From NCBI RefSeq assembly GCF_000025985.1, contig NC_003228.3:3100001-3164000 (forward strand): a stretch of 64,000 nt of DNA, in the 5' to 3' direction. The notes beneath the pieces are model-generated. The model was given only the letters and a program-made list of their open reading frames with translations, ran no database searches and was not told the DNA's origin. Origin of the DNA: Bacteroides fragilis NCTC 9343. GTDB lineage: Bacteria > Bacteroidota > Bacteroidia > Bacteroidales > Bacteroidaceae. Every line of letters starts with the position of its first letter. The stretch's first letter is position 1. The position numbers were made by a program, and so were the translations under genes. This document shows positions 26,881-34,099 of this stretch, one piece after another.

Positions 26881-27510
26881 ATGGCACTGAAAGAGAAAAT
26901 CAAACAGAATCCCGCACTGAAACAAGCTGTACACCGTTTTATTATGCATCCGGTAAAAACACGTCCCAACTGGTGGATACGTATATTCTCTTTCCTCTAC
27001 CTAAAACGTGGAAAAGGCTCTGTGATTTACCGTAGCGTACGCCAGGATCTTCCCCCATTCAATCTCTTCTCTCTCGGGAAGTATTCGGTAGTGGAAGATT
27101 TTTCGTGTCTGAACAATGCTGTAGGCGACCTGATTATCGGGGAATATACCCGAATCGGACTGGGCAACACTATTATCGGCCCCGCAACCATCGGCAACCA
27201 TGTAAACCTGGCACAGAATGTAACCGTAACCGGCCTGAACCATAATTATCAGGACACAGGCAAGCGGATAGACGAACAAGGAGTAAGCACACAACCCATC
27301 ACGATTGAAGATGATGTATGGGTAGGTGCCAATTCGGTAATTTTACCCGGCGTGACACTGGGCAAACATTGCGTAGTAGCTGCCGGAAGTGTAGTCAGTC
27401 GCTCCATCCCTCCCTACTCTGTCTGTGCCGGCAGTCCGGCTAAAGTAGTCAAACAGTTCAATCCGGAGAGCCGAACCTGGGAAAAAACAGTCTCAAAAAA
27501 CGGAAAGTAA
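26881..27510 (+). CDS. Hexapeptide-repeat acyltransferase
   Basis: This 209-residue left-handed beta-helix protein has repeats such as LIIGEYTRIGLGNTIIGPAT and IEDDVWVGANSVILPGV, ending CVVAAGSVVSRSIPPYSVCAG and SPAKVVKQF. A catalytic-type His appears in TVTGLNHNYQDTG, as in maltose/serine-type O-acetyltransferases. It is last in the cluster and probably acetylates the glycan or a precursor. Its stop codon (27508-27510) overlaps a distal operator of the next promoter. Confidence 0.85.
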   Translation: MALKEKIKQNPALKQAVHRFIMHPVKTRPNWWIRIFSFLYLKRGKGSVIYRSVRQDLPPFNLFSLGKYSVVEDFSCLNNAVGDLIIGEYTRIGLGNTIIGPATIGNHVNLAQNVTVTGLNHNYQDTGKRIDEQGVSTQPITIEDDVWVGANSVILPGVTLGKHCVVAAGSVVSRSIPPYSVCAGSPAKVVKQFNPESRTWEKTVSKNGK

Positions 27511-27586
27511 CTACATATAGTGAGATACTCTACATAATATACCCTAAAAAGGGGATTGTGGCAACCGCCGAAACCGCCTATCTTTG
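27508..27586 (+). promoter_or_regulatory. NarL-type tandem operators and promoter of candidate sRNA
   Basis: The -7 box TATCTTTG is at 27579-27586. The proximal 7-2-7 site is TACCCTA-AA-AAGGGGA (27540-27555) and the distal site TAACTAC-AT-ATAGTGA (27508-27523), centres 32 bp apart. The proximal centre lies 31.5 nt from the -7 box, as in five other promoters of this window. The 14 bp from ACCGCC to the -7 box end (ACCGCCTATCTTTG) are identical to the flavodoxin promoter. Confidence 0.7.
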
Positions 27587-27591
27587 CAGTA

Positions 27592-27684
27592 TCAGAATTT
27601 AATTAATTAGTCATAATTTTATTACGTAGCCACATTTGAGTAAAAGAAACAATCCCGCCGAAGTGATTTCGTCGGGATTTTGTT
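27592..27684 (+). ncRNA. Candidate small RNA (about 90 nt), heme/iron-linked
   Basis: A promoter with its operators ends at 27586 and an intrinsic terminator lies only 65 nt further on: AATCCCG (27651-27657) pairs with CGGGATT (27673-27679), extended by CGAA/TTCG, followed by TTTTGTT. There is no ATG-started frame in between. The transcript would be about 90 nt. Because the promoter shares its operator design with flavodoxin and the hmu operon, the RNA is probably made under the same condition. Both ends are inferred. Confidence 0.6.
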
Positions 27685-27694
27685 ATGAATCTAT

Positions 27695-27780
27695 TTCACC
27701 ACAGATTACACGGATCAATACAGATTCCATCATCTGATTCTCAATGAAATAAATTATTTATCCACATAATTTGCAGTGAG
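27695..27780. repeat. Interspersed inverted repeat, copy R8 (inverted, decayed)
   Basis: The left end TTCACCACAGATTACACGG is intact; the right end has decayed to TAATTTGCAGTGAG. The interior, read backwards, matches the R2 interior around TTTATTTCATTGA, so this copy lies in the opposite orientation. Confidence 0.8.
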
Positions 27781-27785
27781 TTCCG

Positions 27786-28042
27786 AGCATAAAAAAAAAC
27801 GAGTAAATTCTTAAGTAGAATTACCCGCCCCACATCAGAAAAGCCATAAAGGCTTTTCTTTATTACCTCAAAATTCCTAAAAACACAATCTTCTTTTTAC
27901 CTAAAAAACTTTCAATAACCTATTCTTCTTTTACCTTTAAAAATCTTTACCTAATTGAAAATCACTTGAAACTTTTTAATACCTTAAATCTTTATCTAAT
28001 ACCTAATATTCTATTTTACCTTAAATAGCAATTTCTCAACTG
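27786..28042 (-). ncRNA. Candidate ncRNA with AGGUA repeats
   Basis: The minus strand reads nine AGGUA-type pentamers (seven exact, one AGGAA, one AGGUU) between 28021 and 27864, spaced mostly 16-20 nt in AU-rich sequence. Then comes a perfect 9-bp hairpin (AGAAAAGCC, 27837-27859), then a terminator-like hairpin (27801-27826) ending in nine U residues. A strong promoter lies just upstream at 28048-28078. I found no plausible reading frame. It follows the luxR-type gene on the same strand. Confidence 0.65.
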
Positions 28043-28047
28043 CACTG

Positions 28048-28078
28048 CAAAGGTACGGCTTTTTTCGGATTCAGCAAA
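28048..28078 (-). promoter_or_regulatory. Promoter of the AGGUA-repeat RNA
   Basis: On the minus strand TTTG (28075-28078), 19 bp, then TACCTTTG (28048-28055): same spacing as the trp promoter. It lies downstream of the luxR-type stop codon at 28110. Confidence 0.8.
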
Positions 28079-28109
28079 CGCTTTTATGTTTTATAACATT
28101 CTTTTAGAG

Positions 28110-28718
28110 CTATAAATCCTTCACATCACTAAGCTCAACCAGCTTATTTACAATAGCATAGATGGTCAGACCGGCCGCACTGTGTATTTGCAACTTCTTG
28201 CTGATGTTTCTGCGATGTGTAATCACAGTATGAATGGAGAGGAACAGCTTTTCGGCTATCTCCTTATTGGTCATTCCTTTCACCACACAAATCACAATCT
28301 CCTTTTCACGCTGGCTCAAATTCTCTTGACTGTCCTCCTCTTCTTCGGGCTCGATATTCTGCAAAAGATTGATTTTATTGGCCAATGCCTCCAAATCATC
28401 GAAAATAGAAAAAGACGCATCGTATTTACTGAGCAACGAAGCATCGATAAACGAACTGACCAACGCTACTACCCGGATTCCTTTGCCGGCAGTCTCTTCA
28501 CGGAAACGCGCCACATCAAAAAAGTCACCAAAGGTGGGATTGACAACCAGTATGTCAGGAAACTGCGTACGCAGACAATCATTAAGCGCCTCTACCGACA
28601 ACAACTCCACCGGTTGAATCTTTAAATTGGGTAAACGTTTCAGGGCCAGTGTCAGACCACTGCGTATGATCACCGAAGTCTCGGCGACAGCTATACGGAT
28701 TGATTCATTATTTTTCAT
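28110..28718 (-). CDS. NarL/FixJ-type transcription regulator with pseudo-receiver (CdhR-like)
   Basis: The 202-residue protein has an N-terminal receiver-like domain and a C-terminal LuxR helix-turn-helix: LSQREKEIVICVVKGMTNKE and HTVITHRRNISKKL. The phospho-acceptor position is Asn60 (ILVVNPT), so control by phosphorylation is unlikely. It overlaps the hemerythrin-type gene by 11 bp. In P. gingivalis an orphan LuxR protein, CdhR, has been reported to activate hmuY/hmuR, to my recollection; this is a good candidate counterpart. Six promoters nearby carry 7-2-7 sites suited to such a protein, including its own. Confidence 0.85.
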   Translation of the reverse strand: MKNNESIRIAVAETSVIIRSGLTLALKRLPNLKIQPVELLSVEALNDCLRTQFPDILVVNPTFGDFFDVARFREETAGKGIRVVALVSSFIDASLLSKYDASFSIFDDLEALANKINLLQNIEPEEEEDSQENLSQREKEIVICVVKGMTNKEIAEKLFLSIHTVITHRRNISKKLQIHSAAGLTIYAIVNKLVELSDVKDL

Positions 28719-29415
28719 TTTCTCGCATCCTCCTTTCCAATTTCAGAATGGCAGGAACAAACAGATAATCTTCTACTTTGCAATGTGATTCAAGTCCCTC
28801 TTCGCAAGCATATATATCGAACAAGGCAGCATTCAGCACATTGGTATTGGCCTTGGCAGGACAGTATTTAATAATAATGTTCTTCAGTTCCGTTAGGCGT
28901 TCCCCTACCTGATCGTGATGTTTCGAGAAGGTGCTGATCTGATAATTCTTGGGAGCATTGCCATGAATCAGCGTATCTACATACTTAAACACTGTCTTTT
29001 CTTCATACTCCATGTGCTTGCGTACCTCCCGCATATATCCGTCAAAGAACTTTAGAATAAGGAAGGAGACATCGTCCTGCGAACAGTCAATGGCTTCAAT
29101 CAGTTTCCTCCGGATGGCAGGCAGGCAGTAATCAAGAAAATAAATATGCGCCTGTCTCAGATAATCGACCAGGGCCGGTATCGAAATATCGTCGGCACTG
29201 CCGTCCATACGCGAGAATCCCTCGGCCATGAAGTTAACGACTACCAGAAACGTCTGACAATCGACATTATTCATTTCGCAGACTTCTTTCACCGTTTTGT
29301 CACCAAACCCCAGCGAAAGTCCAAACCGGCTCATAACTTGTAAAAGAGAATAATTATCACCGATAAGGTCGATCATTTTATCGGTAGGCTTATATTTTTG
29401 CAGTTTATCCATCAA
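28708..29415 (-). CDS. Hemerythrin-domain protein (RIC/ScdA-like)
   Basis: The 235-residue protein has an N-terminal helical part resembling the ScdA/RIC leader (KMIDLIGDNYSLLQVMSRFG). A hemerythrin-type four-helix bundle follows, with likely iron ligands in YLRQAHIYFLDY, HMEYEEKTVF, FSKHHDQV and ESHCKVEDYLF. RIC proteins repair iron-sulfur clusters after oxidative or nitrosative damage; here it could instead sense oxygen, NO or iron. Co-transcription with the regulator gene suggests it adjusts that regulator. It is divergent from the AICAR transformylase gene. Confidence 0.75.
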   Translation of the reverse strand: MMDKLQKYKPTDKMIDLIGDNYSLLQVMSRFGLSLGFGDKTVKEVCEMNNVDCQTFLVVVNFMAEGFSRMDGSADDISIPALVDYLRQAHIYFLDYCLPAIRRKLIEAIDCSQDDVSFLILKFFDGYMREVRKHMEYEEKTVFKYVDTLIHGNAPKNYQISTFSKHHDQVGERLTELKNIIIKYCPAKANTNVLNAALFDIYACEEGLESHCKVEDYLFVPAILKLERRMRENEK

Positions 29416-29438
29416 ACACCTTATTTATATTACGGGTG

Positions 29439-29485
29439 CAAAGAAACACAATATTTTAATGGTATACAATCACTATAAATAGGTA
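29439..29485 (-). promoter_or_regulatory. NarL-type operator and promoter of the hemerythrin-regulator operon
   Basis: The minus-strand site TACCTAT-TT-ATAGTGA (29470-29485) is centred 31.5 nt from a -7 box TTTCTTTG (29439-29446). The left heptamer fits the NarL consensus TACYYMT exactly. A second TTATAGTGA lies 19 bp further upstream. This suggests autoregulation by the LuxR-type protein. Confidence 0.65.
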
Positions 29486-29586
29486 TTTTCACTATAAACA
29501 GACTAAAAAAGGACAAGAAATGACTAAACAGGACGGTCTGCAAGCAACAAAATCACAGATTATTATTCATCGTTCACCACTATTTT

Positions 29587-29594
29587 TTACCTTT
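29587..29594 (+). promoter_or_regulatory. Putative -7 box for the AICAR transformylase
   Basis: TACCTTTG, 27 bp before the ATG at 29622. It has no NarL-type site at the position seen in the neighbouring promoters. Confidence 0.5.
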
Positions 29595-29621
29595 GCACAA
29601 TTCAACTAAAACATAAACAAT

Positions 29622-30797
29622 ATGACAAACGAACTGGAACTGAAATACGGTTGCAACCCCAACCAAAAGCCCGCGCGTATCTTTATTAAAGAAGGTGAGT
29701 TGCCTATCGAAGTCCTGAACGGACGCCCCGGATATATCAATCTATTGGACGCCCTCAACAGTTGGCAATTAGTGAAAGAGCTGAAAGAAGCGACCGGACT
29801 TCCGGCAGCTGCTTCATTCAAGCATGTAAGCCCGGCAGGTGCTGCGGTAGCAGTAGAAATGAACGACACGTTGAAGAAGATTTATTTCGTAGACGACATG
29901 GAACTCTCTCCGATGGCAACTGCATACGCCCGTGCCCGAGGTGCGGACCGAATGTCATCATACGGAGACTTTATCGCCCTTTCCGATATCTGTGACGAAC
30001 CGACTGCCCGAATCATCAACCGTGAAGTATCGGATGGCGTGATTGCTCCCGGCTATACTCCGGAAGCACTTGAGATCCTGAGAAACAAACGTAAAGGTAC
30101 ATATAATGTCATCAAGATCGATCCGGCCTACCGTCCGGCTCCCATCGAACATAAGGATGTATTCGGAATCACATTTGAACAGGGACGAAATGAACTGAAG
30201 ATAGACGAAAGCCTGCTAAAGGAAATGCCTACCCGTAACCGGATCATCCCGGCCGATGCCCAACGCGACCTGATTATCGCACTGATCACTTTAAAATATA
30301 CACAATCCAACTCTGTCTGCTATGCCAAAGACGGACAAGCTATCGGCATCGGTGCAGGACAGCAATCACGCATTCATTGTACCCGCCTGGCCGGAAACAA
30401 AGCCGATATCTGGTATTTGCGCCAACACCCGAAAGTAATGAATCTGCCCTGGAAAGAAAAAATACGCCGTGCCGACCGCGACAATACAATCGATGTATAC
30501 ATCTCGGACGACTACATGGACGTACTGGCCGATGGTGTATGGGAACAATTCTTCACCCGGAAACCGGAAGTGCTGACCCGTGAAGAAAAACGTGCATGGC
30601 TCGATACCCAATCGGGAGTAGCTTTAGGATCGGATGCTTTCTTCCCGTTTGGAGACAACATTGAGCGCGCGTACAAAAGCGGTGTGAGCTACATTGCCCA
30701 ACCGGGAGGTTCTGTTCGTGACGATCATGTGATAGAAACTTGTGATAAATATGACATAGCAATGGCCTTTACAGGTATCCGCCTGTTCCACCATTGA
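29622..30797 (+). CDS. Stand-alone AICAR transformylase (PurH C-terminal domain only)
   Basis: The 391-residue protein corresponds to the AICAR formyltransferase half of PurH: YGCNPNQKPARI, AAASFKHVSPAGAAVA, KYTQSNSVCYAKDGQAIGIG with GQQSRIHCT, GSDAFFPFGDN and a C-terminal MAFTGIRLFHH. The N-terminal IMP cyclohydrolase domain of about 200 residues is absent, so it could formylate AICAR but not close the ring. Bacteroides usually also carry full-length PurH; whether this genome does cannot be seen. It may handle AICAR from histidine synthesis. Confidence 0.88.
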   Translation: MTNELELKYGCNPNQKPARIFIKEGELPIEVLNGRPGYINLLDALNSWQLVKELKEATGLPAAASFKHVSPAGAAVAVEMNDTLKKIYFVDDMELSPMATAYARARGADRMSSYGDFIALSDICDEPTARIINREVSDGVIAPGYTPEALEILRNKRKGTYNVIKIDPAYRPAPIEHKDVFGITFEQGRNELKIDESLLKEMPTRNRIIPADAQRDLIIALITLKYTQSNSVCYAKDGQAIGIGAGQQSRIHCTRLAGNKADIWYLRQHPKVMNLPWKEKIRRADRDNTIDVYISDDYMDVLADGVWEQFFTRKPEVLTREEKRAWLDTQSGVALGSDAFFPFGDNIERAYKSGVSYIAQPGGSVRDDHVIETCDKYDIAMAFTGIRLFHH

Positions 30798-30812
30798 TAA
30801 CAATCGCCCCCC

Positions 30813-30892
30813 TCCCCATTTATAGTGATAGCTACCCTGCTATTTCCATTATAAATGGGGATTTTCTATTTCTGCCGGACCGCCTATCTTTG
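30813..30892 (+). promoter_or_regulatory. NarL-type tandem operators and promoter of flavodoxin
   Basis: The -7 box TATCTTTG is at 30885-30892. The proximal site (30846-30861, CCATTAT-AA-ATGGGGA) is centred 31.5 nt from it; the distal site TCCCCAT-TT-ATAGTGA (30813-30828) lies 33 bp further out. The two sites face each other as a larger inverted repeat (CCCCATTTATA / TATAAATGGGG). Confidence 0.7.
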
Positions 30893-30919
30893 CCGTATCA
30901 TTTAAAAACAAGATCAGAA

Positions 30920-31429
30920 ATGAATAAGATTGGAGTATTTTACGGTTCCACAACGGGGACTACCGAAGATGTAGCCCACCGGATTGCAGAAAAACTGAAC
31001 GTTCCCAATGGTGACATCCACGATGCATCAAAACTGAACGACGAGTTAGTGAAAGAATATGATGTATTAGTACTGGGCACCTCTACGTGGGGAGCAGGCG
31101 AGCTTCAGGATGACTGGTACGACGGTATCAAAGTGCTGAAGAAGGCTGACTTGTCTCACAAATTCGTAGCCCTCTTCGGCTGTGGCGATTCAGACTCTTA
31201 CAGTGACACCTTCTGCGACGGTATCGGCATCTTATACGAAGAACTTAAAGACACCCACTGCACCTTCTGCGGGGCAACCGATCCGTCGGGCTACACATTC
31301 GACTCTTCTGTTGCGGTAATCAACGGCAAGTTTGTAGGACTTCCTTTAGATGAAGTGAACGAAGATGGCAAAACCGACGAGCGTATCGCTCAATGGACTG
31401 AAGCCTTGAAAAAAGAATGTATCAACTAA
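30920..31429 (+). CDS. fldA: Flavodoxin
   Basis: The 169-residue FMN electron carrier replaces ferredoxin when iron is short. The phosphate loop YGSTTGTTEDVA follows strand 1; LGTSTWGAGELQDDW and FGCGDSDSYSDTFCD are the flavin-stacking loops, with the long-chain insertion typical of this class. ATG 30920 is used; the frame upstream to 30794 contains the promoter and is not translated. The NarL-type operators upstream fit induction on iron or heme limitation. DUF2023 follows after 22 bp. Confidence 0.95.
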   Translation: MNKIGVFYGSTTGTTEDVAHRIAEKLNVPNGDIHDASKLNDELVKEYDVLVLGTSTWGAGELQDDWYDGIKVLKKADLSHKFVALFGCGDSDSYSDTFCDGIGILYEELKDTHCTFCGATDPSGYTFDSSVAVINGKFVGLPLDEVNEDGKTDERIAQWTEALKKECIN

Positions 31430-31451
31430 TTTAAAAACTCCAACGAACGTT

Positions 31452-31814
31452 ATGGCTATCGAACGAAAGGTTCCGGGTGAAATACGAATTTTCCTGAACC
31501 ATGTATACGAATTCAAGAAGGGAGTACGCAACATGGTACTCTATACGATGAACAAGGAACACGAAGCCTTTGCCATACGCCGTCTGGAAAGACAGAATAT
31601 CAGCTACCTGATACAAGAAGTAAACGCCAATAAGATAAATCTGTTCTTTGGTAAGGCCGAATGTATGGATGCCATACGACATATCATTATTCGGCCTTTA
31701 AACCATCTCACTCCGGAAGAAGATTTCATTCTGGGCGCCATGCTCGGATACGACATCTGCCAACAGTGCAAACGCTATTGCAACAAAAAAGGGAATATAA
31801 AGATTGCCGGCTGA
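31452..31814 (+). CDS. DUF2023 family protein, flavodoxin partner
   Basis: The 120-residue protein resembles the DUF2023 family: FLNHVYEFKKGVRNMVLYT, then an alpha/beta core, then a C-terminal cysteine cluster CQQCKRYC. The function is unknown, but it follows flavodoxin here and so may be an accessory for it. The cysteine cluster could bind a metal. An internal Met at residue 28 is an alternative start. Confidence 0.75.
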   Translation: MAIERKVPGEIRIFLNHVYEFKKGVRNMVLYTMNKEHEAFAIRRLERQNISYLIQEVNANKINLFFGKAECMDAIRHIIIRPLNHLTPEEDFILGAMLGYDICQQCKRYCNKKGNIKIAG

Positions 31815-31895
31815 GTTGCAGCTTGCTTTCAGTACAGGTAACAAGGTTCATCAGGCCAATGCATTAATGCCATAGGGAGATGAACTATTAGAAAG

Positions 31896-31981
31896 TCTCA
31901 CCATCACAGGGTAACACAGAGTTCCACAGAGAAGAGAATAACAGAAAACTCCGTAGAACTCTGTTTCAATTTGTGGTGAAA
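31896..31981. repeat. Interspersed inverted repeat, copy R9 (decayed)
   Basis: Left arm TCACCATCACAGGGTAACAC, right arm ending CAATTTGTGGTGAAA. Recognisable but with many mismatches. It follows the DUF2023 gene. Confidence 0.65.
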
Positions 31982-32119
31982 TCAATTCACCCCCCAACCG
32001 AACTACCTCTCTACCGGATACAACACACCTACTGCCTCTTTCTTTCTTCATTTCATAAAGAATGTTATTCCCGTAGTATTTTCCGTTGGAAATTTGTTTT
32101 ATAAGAAAACAATTAATTA

Positions 32120-32304
32120 AGAACCTGTTTAAATTTTCCTGGAATAAACTTTTATATGGTTTTTATCGATCTGTTTTGAGTCTCTTTTTCGATCTATTTC
32201 CTTGTTTTCATGCGTCACATAGCCCGCTATGCCTTCACAGAGACAAGAGAATATCCTTGAAAATAAATCTCAAAACAATCTCGAACAAAATTCAGACAGA
32301 TTCT
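32120..32304. repeat. 185-bp imperfect palindrome (MITE-like)
   Basis: The ends AGAACCTGTTTAAATTT (32120-32136) and its near complement at 32288-32304 differ by three transitions. Inner blocks also pair: GTTTTGAG with CTCAAAAC, CTTGTTTTCATG with its loose complement, and CATAGC with GCTATG at the apex. Most of the gap from 31815 to 32323 is therefore repeat; a 76-residue frame inside it is not credible as a gene. Confidence 0.65.
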
Positions 32305-32323
32305 AAAACACCCTGAAATAAAG

Positions 32324-32539
32324 ATGATTAAAGCATTTTTGAAAAAGAACCGACTCACATTTATCGGTCTCGTCATTGGAGCTGTAGGAGGATTCCTGTA
32401 TTGGAAATACGTAGGTTGCACCAGCGGAACTTGTCCCATTACCTCTTCACCGGTCAACAGTACCCTTTGGGGAGCTGTTATGGGCGGCCTGCTCTTGAAT
32501 CTGTTTAAAACAGACAGTACCCCTAAAAAAACAAACTAA
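32324..32539 (+). CDS. DUF6132-like small membrane protein
   Basis: The 71-residue protein has two hydrophobic segments around a CTSGTCPITSSPVNST loop. This pattern, a membrane protein with a CxxxxCP loop, is found next to sulfur and rhodanese-type genes. Its position 12 bp ahead of the DoxD/DoxA gene and a thioredoxin supports a role in sulfur or disulfide chemistry. Exact function unknown. Confidence 0.7.
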   Translation: MIKAFLKKNRLTFIGLVIGAVGGFLYWKYVGCTSGTCPITSSPVNSTLWGAVMGGLLLNLFKTDSTPKKTN

Positions 32540-32550
32540 TCACACCTCTT

Positions 32551-33585
32551 ATGACAACCACAAACGAACAAGAACAATCGAGAGCCTACATACTTGCAGG
32601 CCTCTTTACGCTCTCACTACGTCTTGTAGTGGGATGGACTTACTTTTCGGCTTTCTGGCGACGCCTCGTACTCGAGAATAAGCTGATACCGGACAGTGCC
32701 GGATACATCGGAGAGAAGTTTAACCATTTCCTTCCCAATTCGATAGGTATCCGCCCGGTCATCGAATATCTGGTATCGACACCTGATATGTTATGGTGGG
32801 CAATGGTGATTTTTACTCTTGTAGAAGGTATAGTCGGACTGCTTTATATGTTGGGGTTCTTCACCCGTCTGATGAGTATCGGCGTATTCAGTCTGGCCAC
32901 CGGCATTCTCCTGGGGTCAGGATGGTTGGGAACCACCTGTCTGGACGAATGGCAGATCGGTATTCTGGGTATAGCCGCCGGTTTCACCATCTTCCTTTCC
33001 GGCGGAGGAAAGTACTCGGTCGACCATCTGATAGAGCGGAAATTCTCTTTAAAGAAGAAAGCAGCCTGGCTGTCATGGCTGACTTCCGGAGAATTGCCTG
33101 TAAGCGCCAAGCGATTTGCCAATGTCAGCGTGGCAGGTGCCATCGTTATCTTCACACTGAGCCTATATACCAACCAAGAGTTCCACAATGGCGTCTGGGG
33201 CCCCCTTCATAACAAGTCCGTCAAACCGAAAATTGAAATATCCGACGCACAAATAGAGAACAACTCTCTGTCATTCAGTGTTTATCGCGTTGAAGGTGTC
33301 GATGTATACGGTTCTTTCCTGATTGGTATCAGCCTGAAGAATGCCGATGGAGACATTGTACTGGAAAAGAAAGGAGAAGAATTAGCAGACTTCCCGATCG
33401 GAAATATCGATAATAAATACATTGCCCGGGTAGCTCCGGGTAAGCACAGCCTGGTAATCCCACTCGGAAGCAAAGCGACCCTTACAGTCGATGATACGGC
33501 TATAGGCAGTTTGCCCAAAGGAAAGTATGAATTAGTACTGACCGACATCAGCGGTATCACCTGGAAAAAAGAAATCATCCATTAA
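32551..33585 (+). CDS. DoxD-DoxA fusion membrane protein (thiosulfate:quinone oxidoreductase-like)
   Basis: The 344-residue protein has an N-terminal DoxX/DoxD membrane domain of about 200 residues (LSLRLVVGWTYFSAFWRR, five or so helices, LGTTCLDEWQIGILG). A C-terminal soluble DoxA-like beta domain follows (YGSFLIGISLKNADGDIVL). In archaea DoxD and DoxA are separate subunits of thiosulfate:quinone oxidoreductase; here they are one chain. Activity in an anaerobe is unproven. It is the middle gene of a three-gene operon. Confidence 0.8.
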   Translation: MTTTNEQEQSRAYILAGLFTLSLRLVVGWTYFSAFWRRLVLENKLIPDSAGYIGEKFNHFLPNSIGIRPVIEYLVSTPDMLWWAMVIFTLVEGIVGLLYMLGFFTRLMSIGVFSLATGILLGSGWLGTTCLDEWQIGILGIAAGFTIFLSGGGKYSVDHLIERKFSLKKKAAWLSWLTSGELPVSAKRFANVSVAGAIVIFTLSLYTNQEFHNGVWGPLHNKSVKPKIEISDAQIENNSLSFSVYRVEGVDVYGSFLIGISLKNADGDIVLEKKGEELADFPIGNIDNKYIARVAPGKHSLVIPLGSKATLTVDDTAIGSLPKGKYELVLTDISGITWKKEIIH

Positions 33586-33606
33586 TAACCATTAAAAAGC
33601 AGAAAA

Positions 33607-34092
33607 ATGAAAAAGAGCATTCTTATCCCCTTCCTATTCATGGGACTGTTGGCTTTCGCATCTTGCAAAGGAACATCCGAGAATAAATCGACCACCGCTA
33701 CAGATACGGTACAAGCCGAAAAGCCACAATCGGGCACCATTCACCTGACCCGTGCGGAATTTCTGAAAAAGATAGCCGACTACGAAAACCATTCCAAAGA
33801 GTGGAAGTATCTGGGTGACAAACCGGCTATTGTCGACTTCTACGCCGACTGGTGCGGTCCCTGCAAAATGGTGGCCCCGATACTTGAAGAATTATCCAAA
33901 GAGTATGCCGGAAAGATTTATATCTATAAAGTAAATGTCGATAAAGAGCCGGAACTGGCAAGAGACTTTGGTATTCAGAGTATTCCTACCATTTGGTTTG
34001 TGCCGATGAAAGGCGAACCCCAGGTCAATATGGGAGCTTTATCCAAGGAGCAATTAAAAGGATACATCGATAAAGTATTACTGAAACAATGA
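33607..34092 (+). CDS. Lipoprotein thioredoxin
   Basis: The 161-residue protein has a lipobox LAFASC (Cys20), a linker of about 40 residues, and a thioredoxin domain with WCGPC (Cys83, Cys86), VDKEPELARDFGIQ and the cis-proline SIPTIWFV. It is anchored on the periplasmic side and would reduce or exchange disulfides there. It is last in the operon with the DoxD/DoxA protein, its likely functional partner. Confidence 0.9.
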   Translation: MKKSILIPFLFMGLLAFASCKGTSENKSTTATDTVQAEKPQSGTIHLTRAEFLKKIADYENHSKEWKYLGDKPAIVDFYADWCGPCKMVAPILEELSKEYAGKIYIYKVNVDKEPELARDFGIQSIPTIWFVPMKGEPQVNMGALSKEQLKGYIDKVLLKQ

Positions 34093-34099
34093 TTCCTGA

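Noticed and set aside
30794..30919. Longer N-terminus for flavodoxin
   Set aside because: The extra codons contain the operators and -7 box; the flavodoxin fold starts at the Met at 30920.
4508..31981. CACCACAGA repeats as a CRISPR array
   Set aside because: The copies are inverted pairs kilobases apart, not regularly spaced direct repeats with unique spacers.
32086..32316. 76-codon frame before the DUF6132-like gene
   Set aside because: It is made of the 185-bp palindrome and has no protein-like features.
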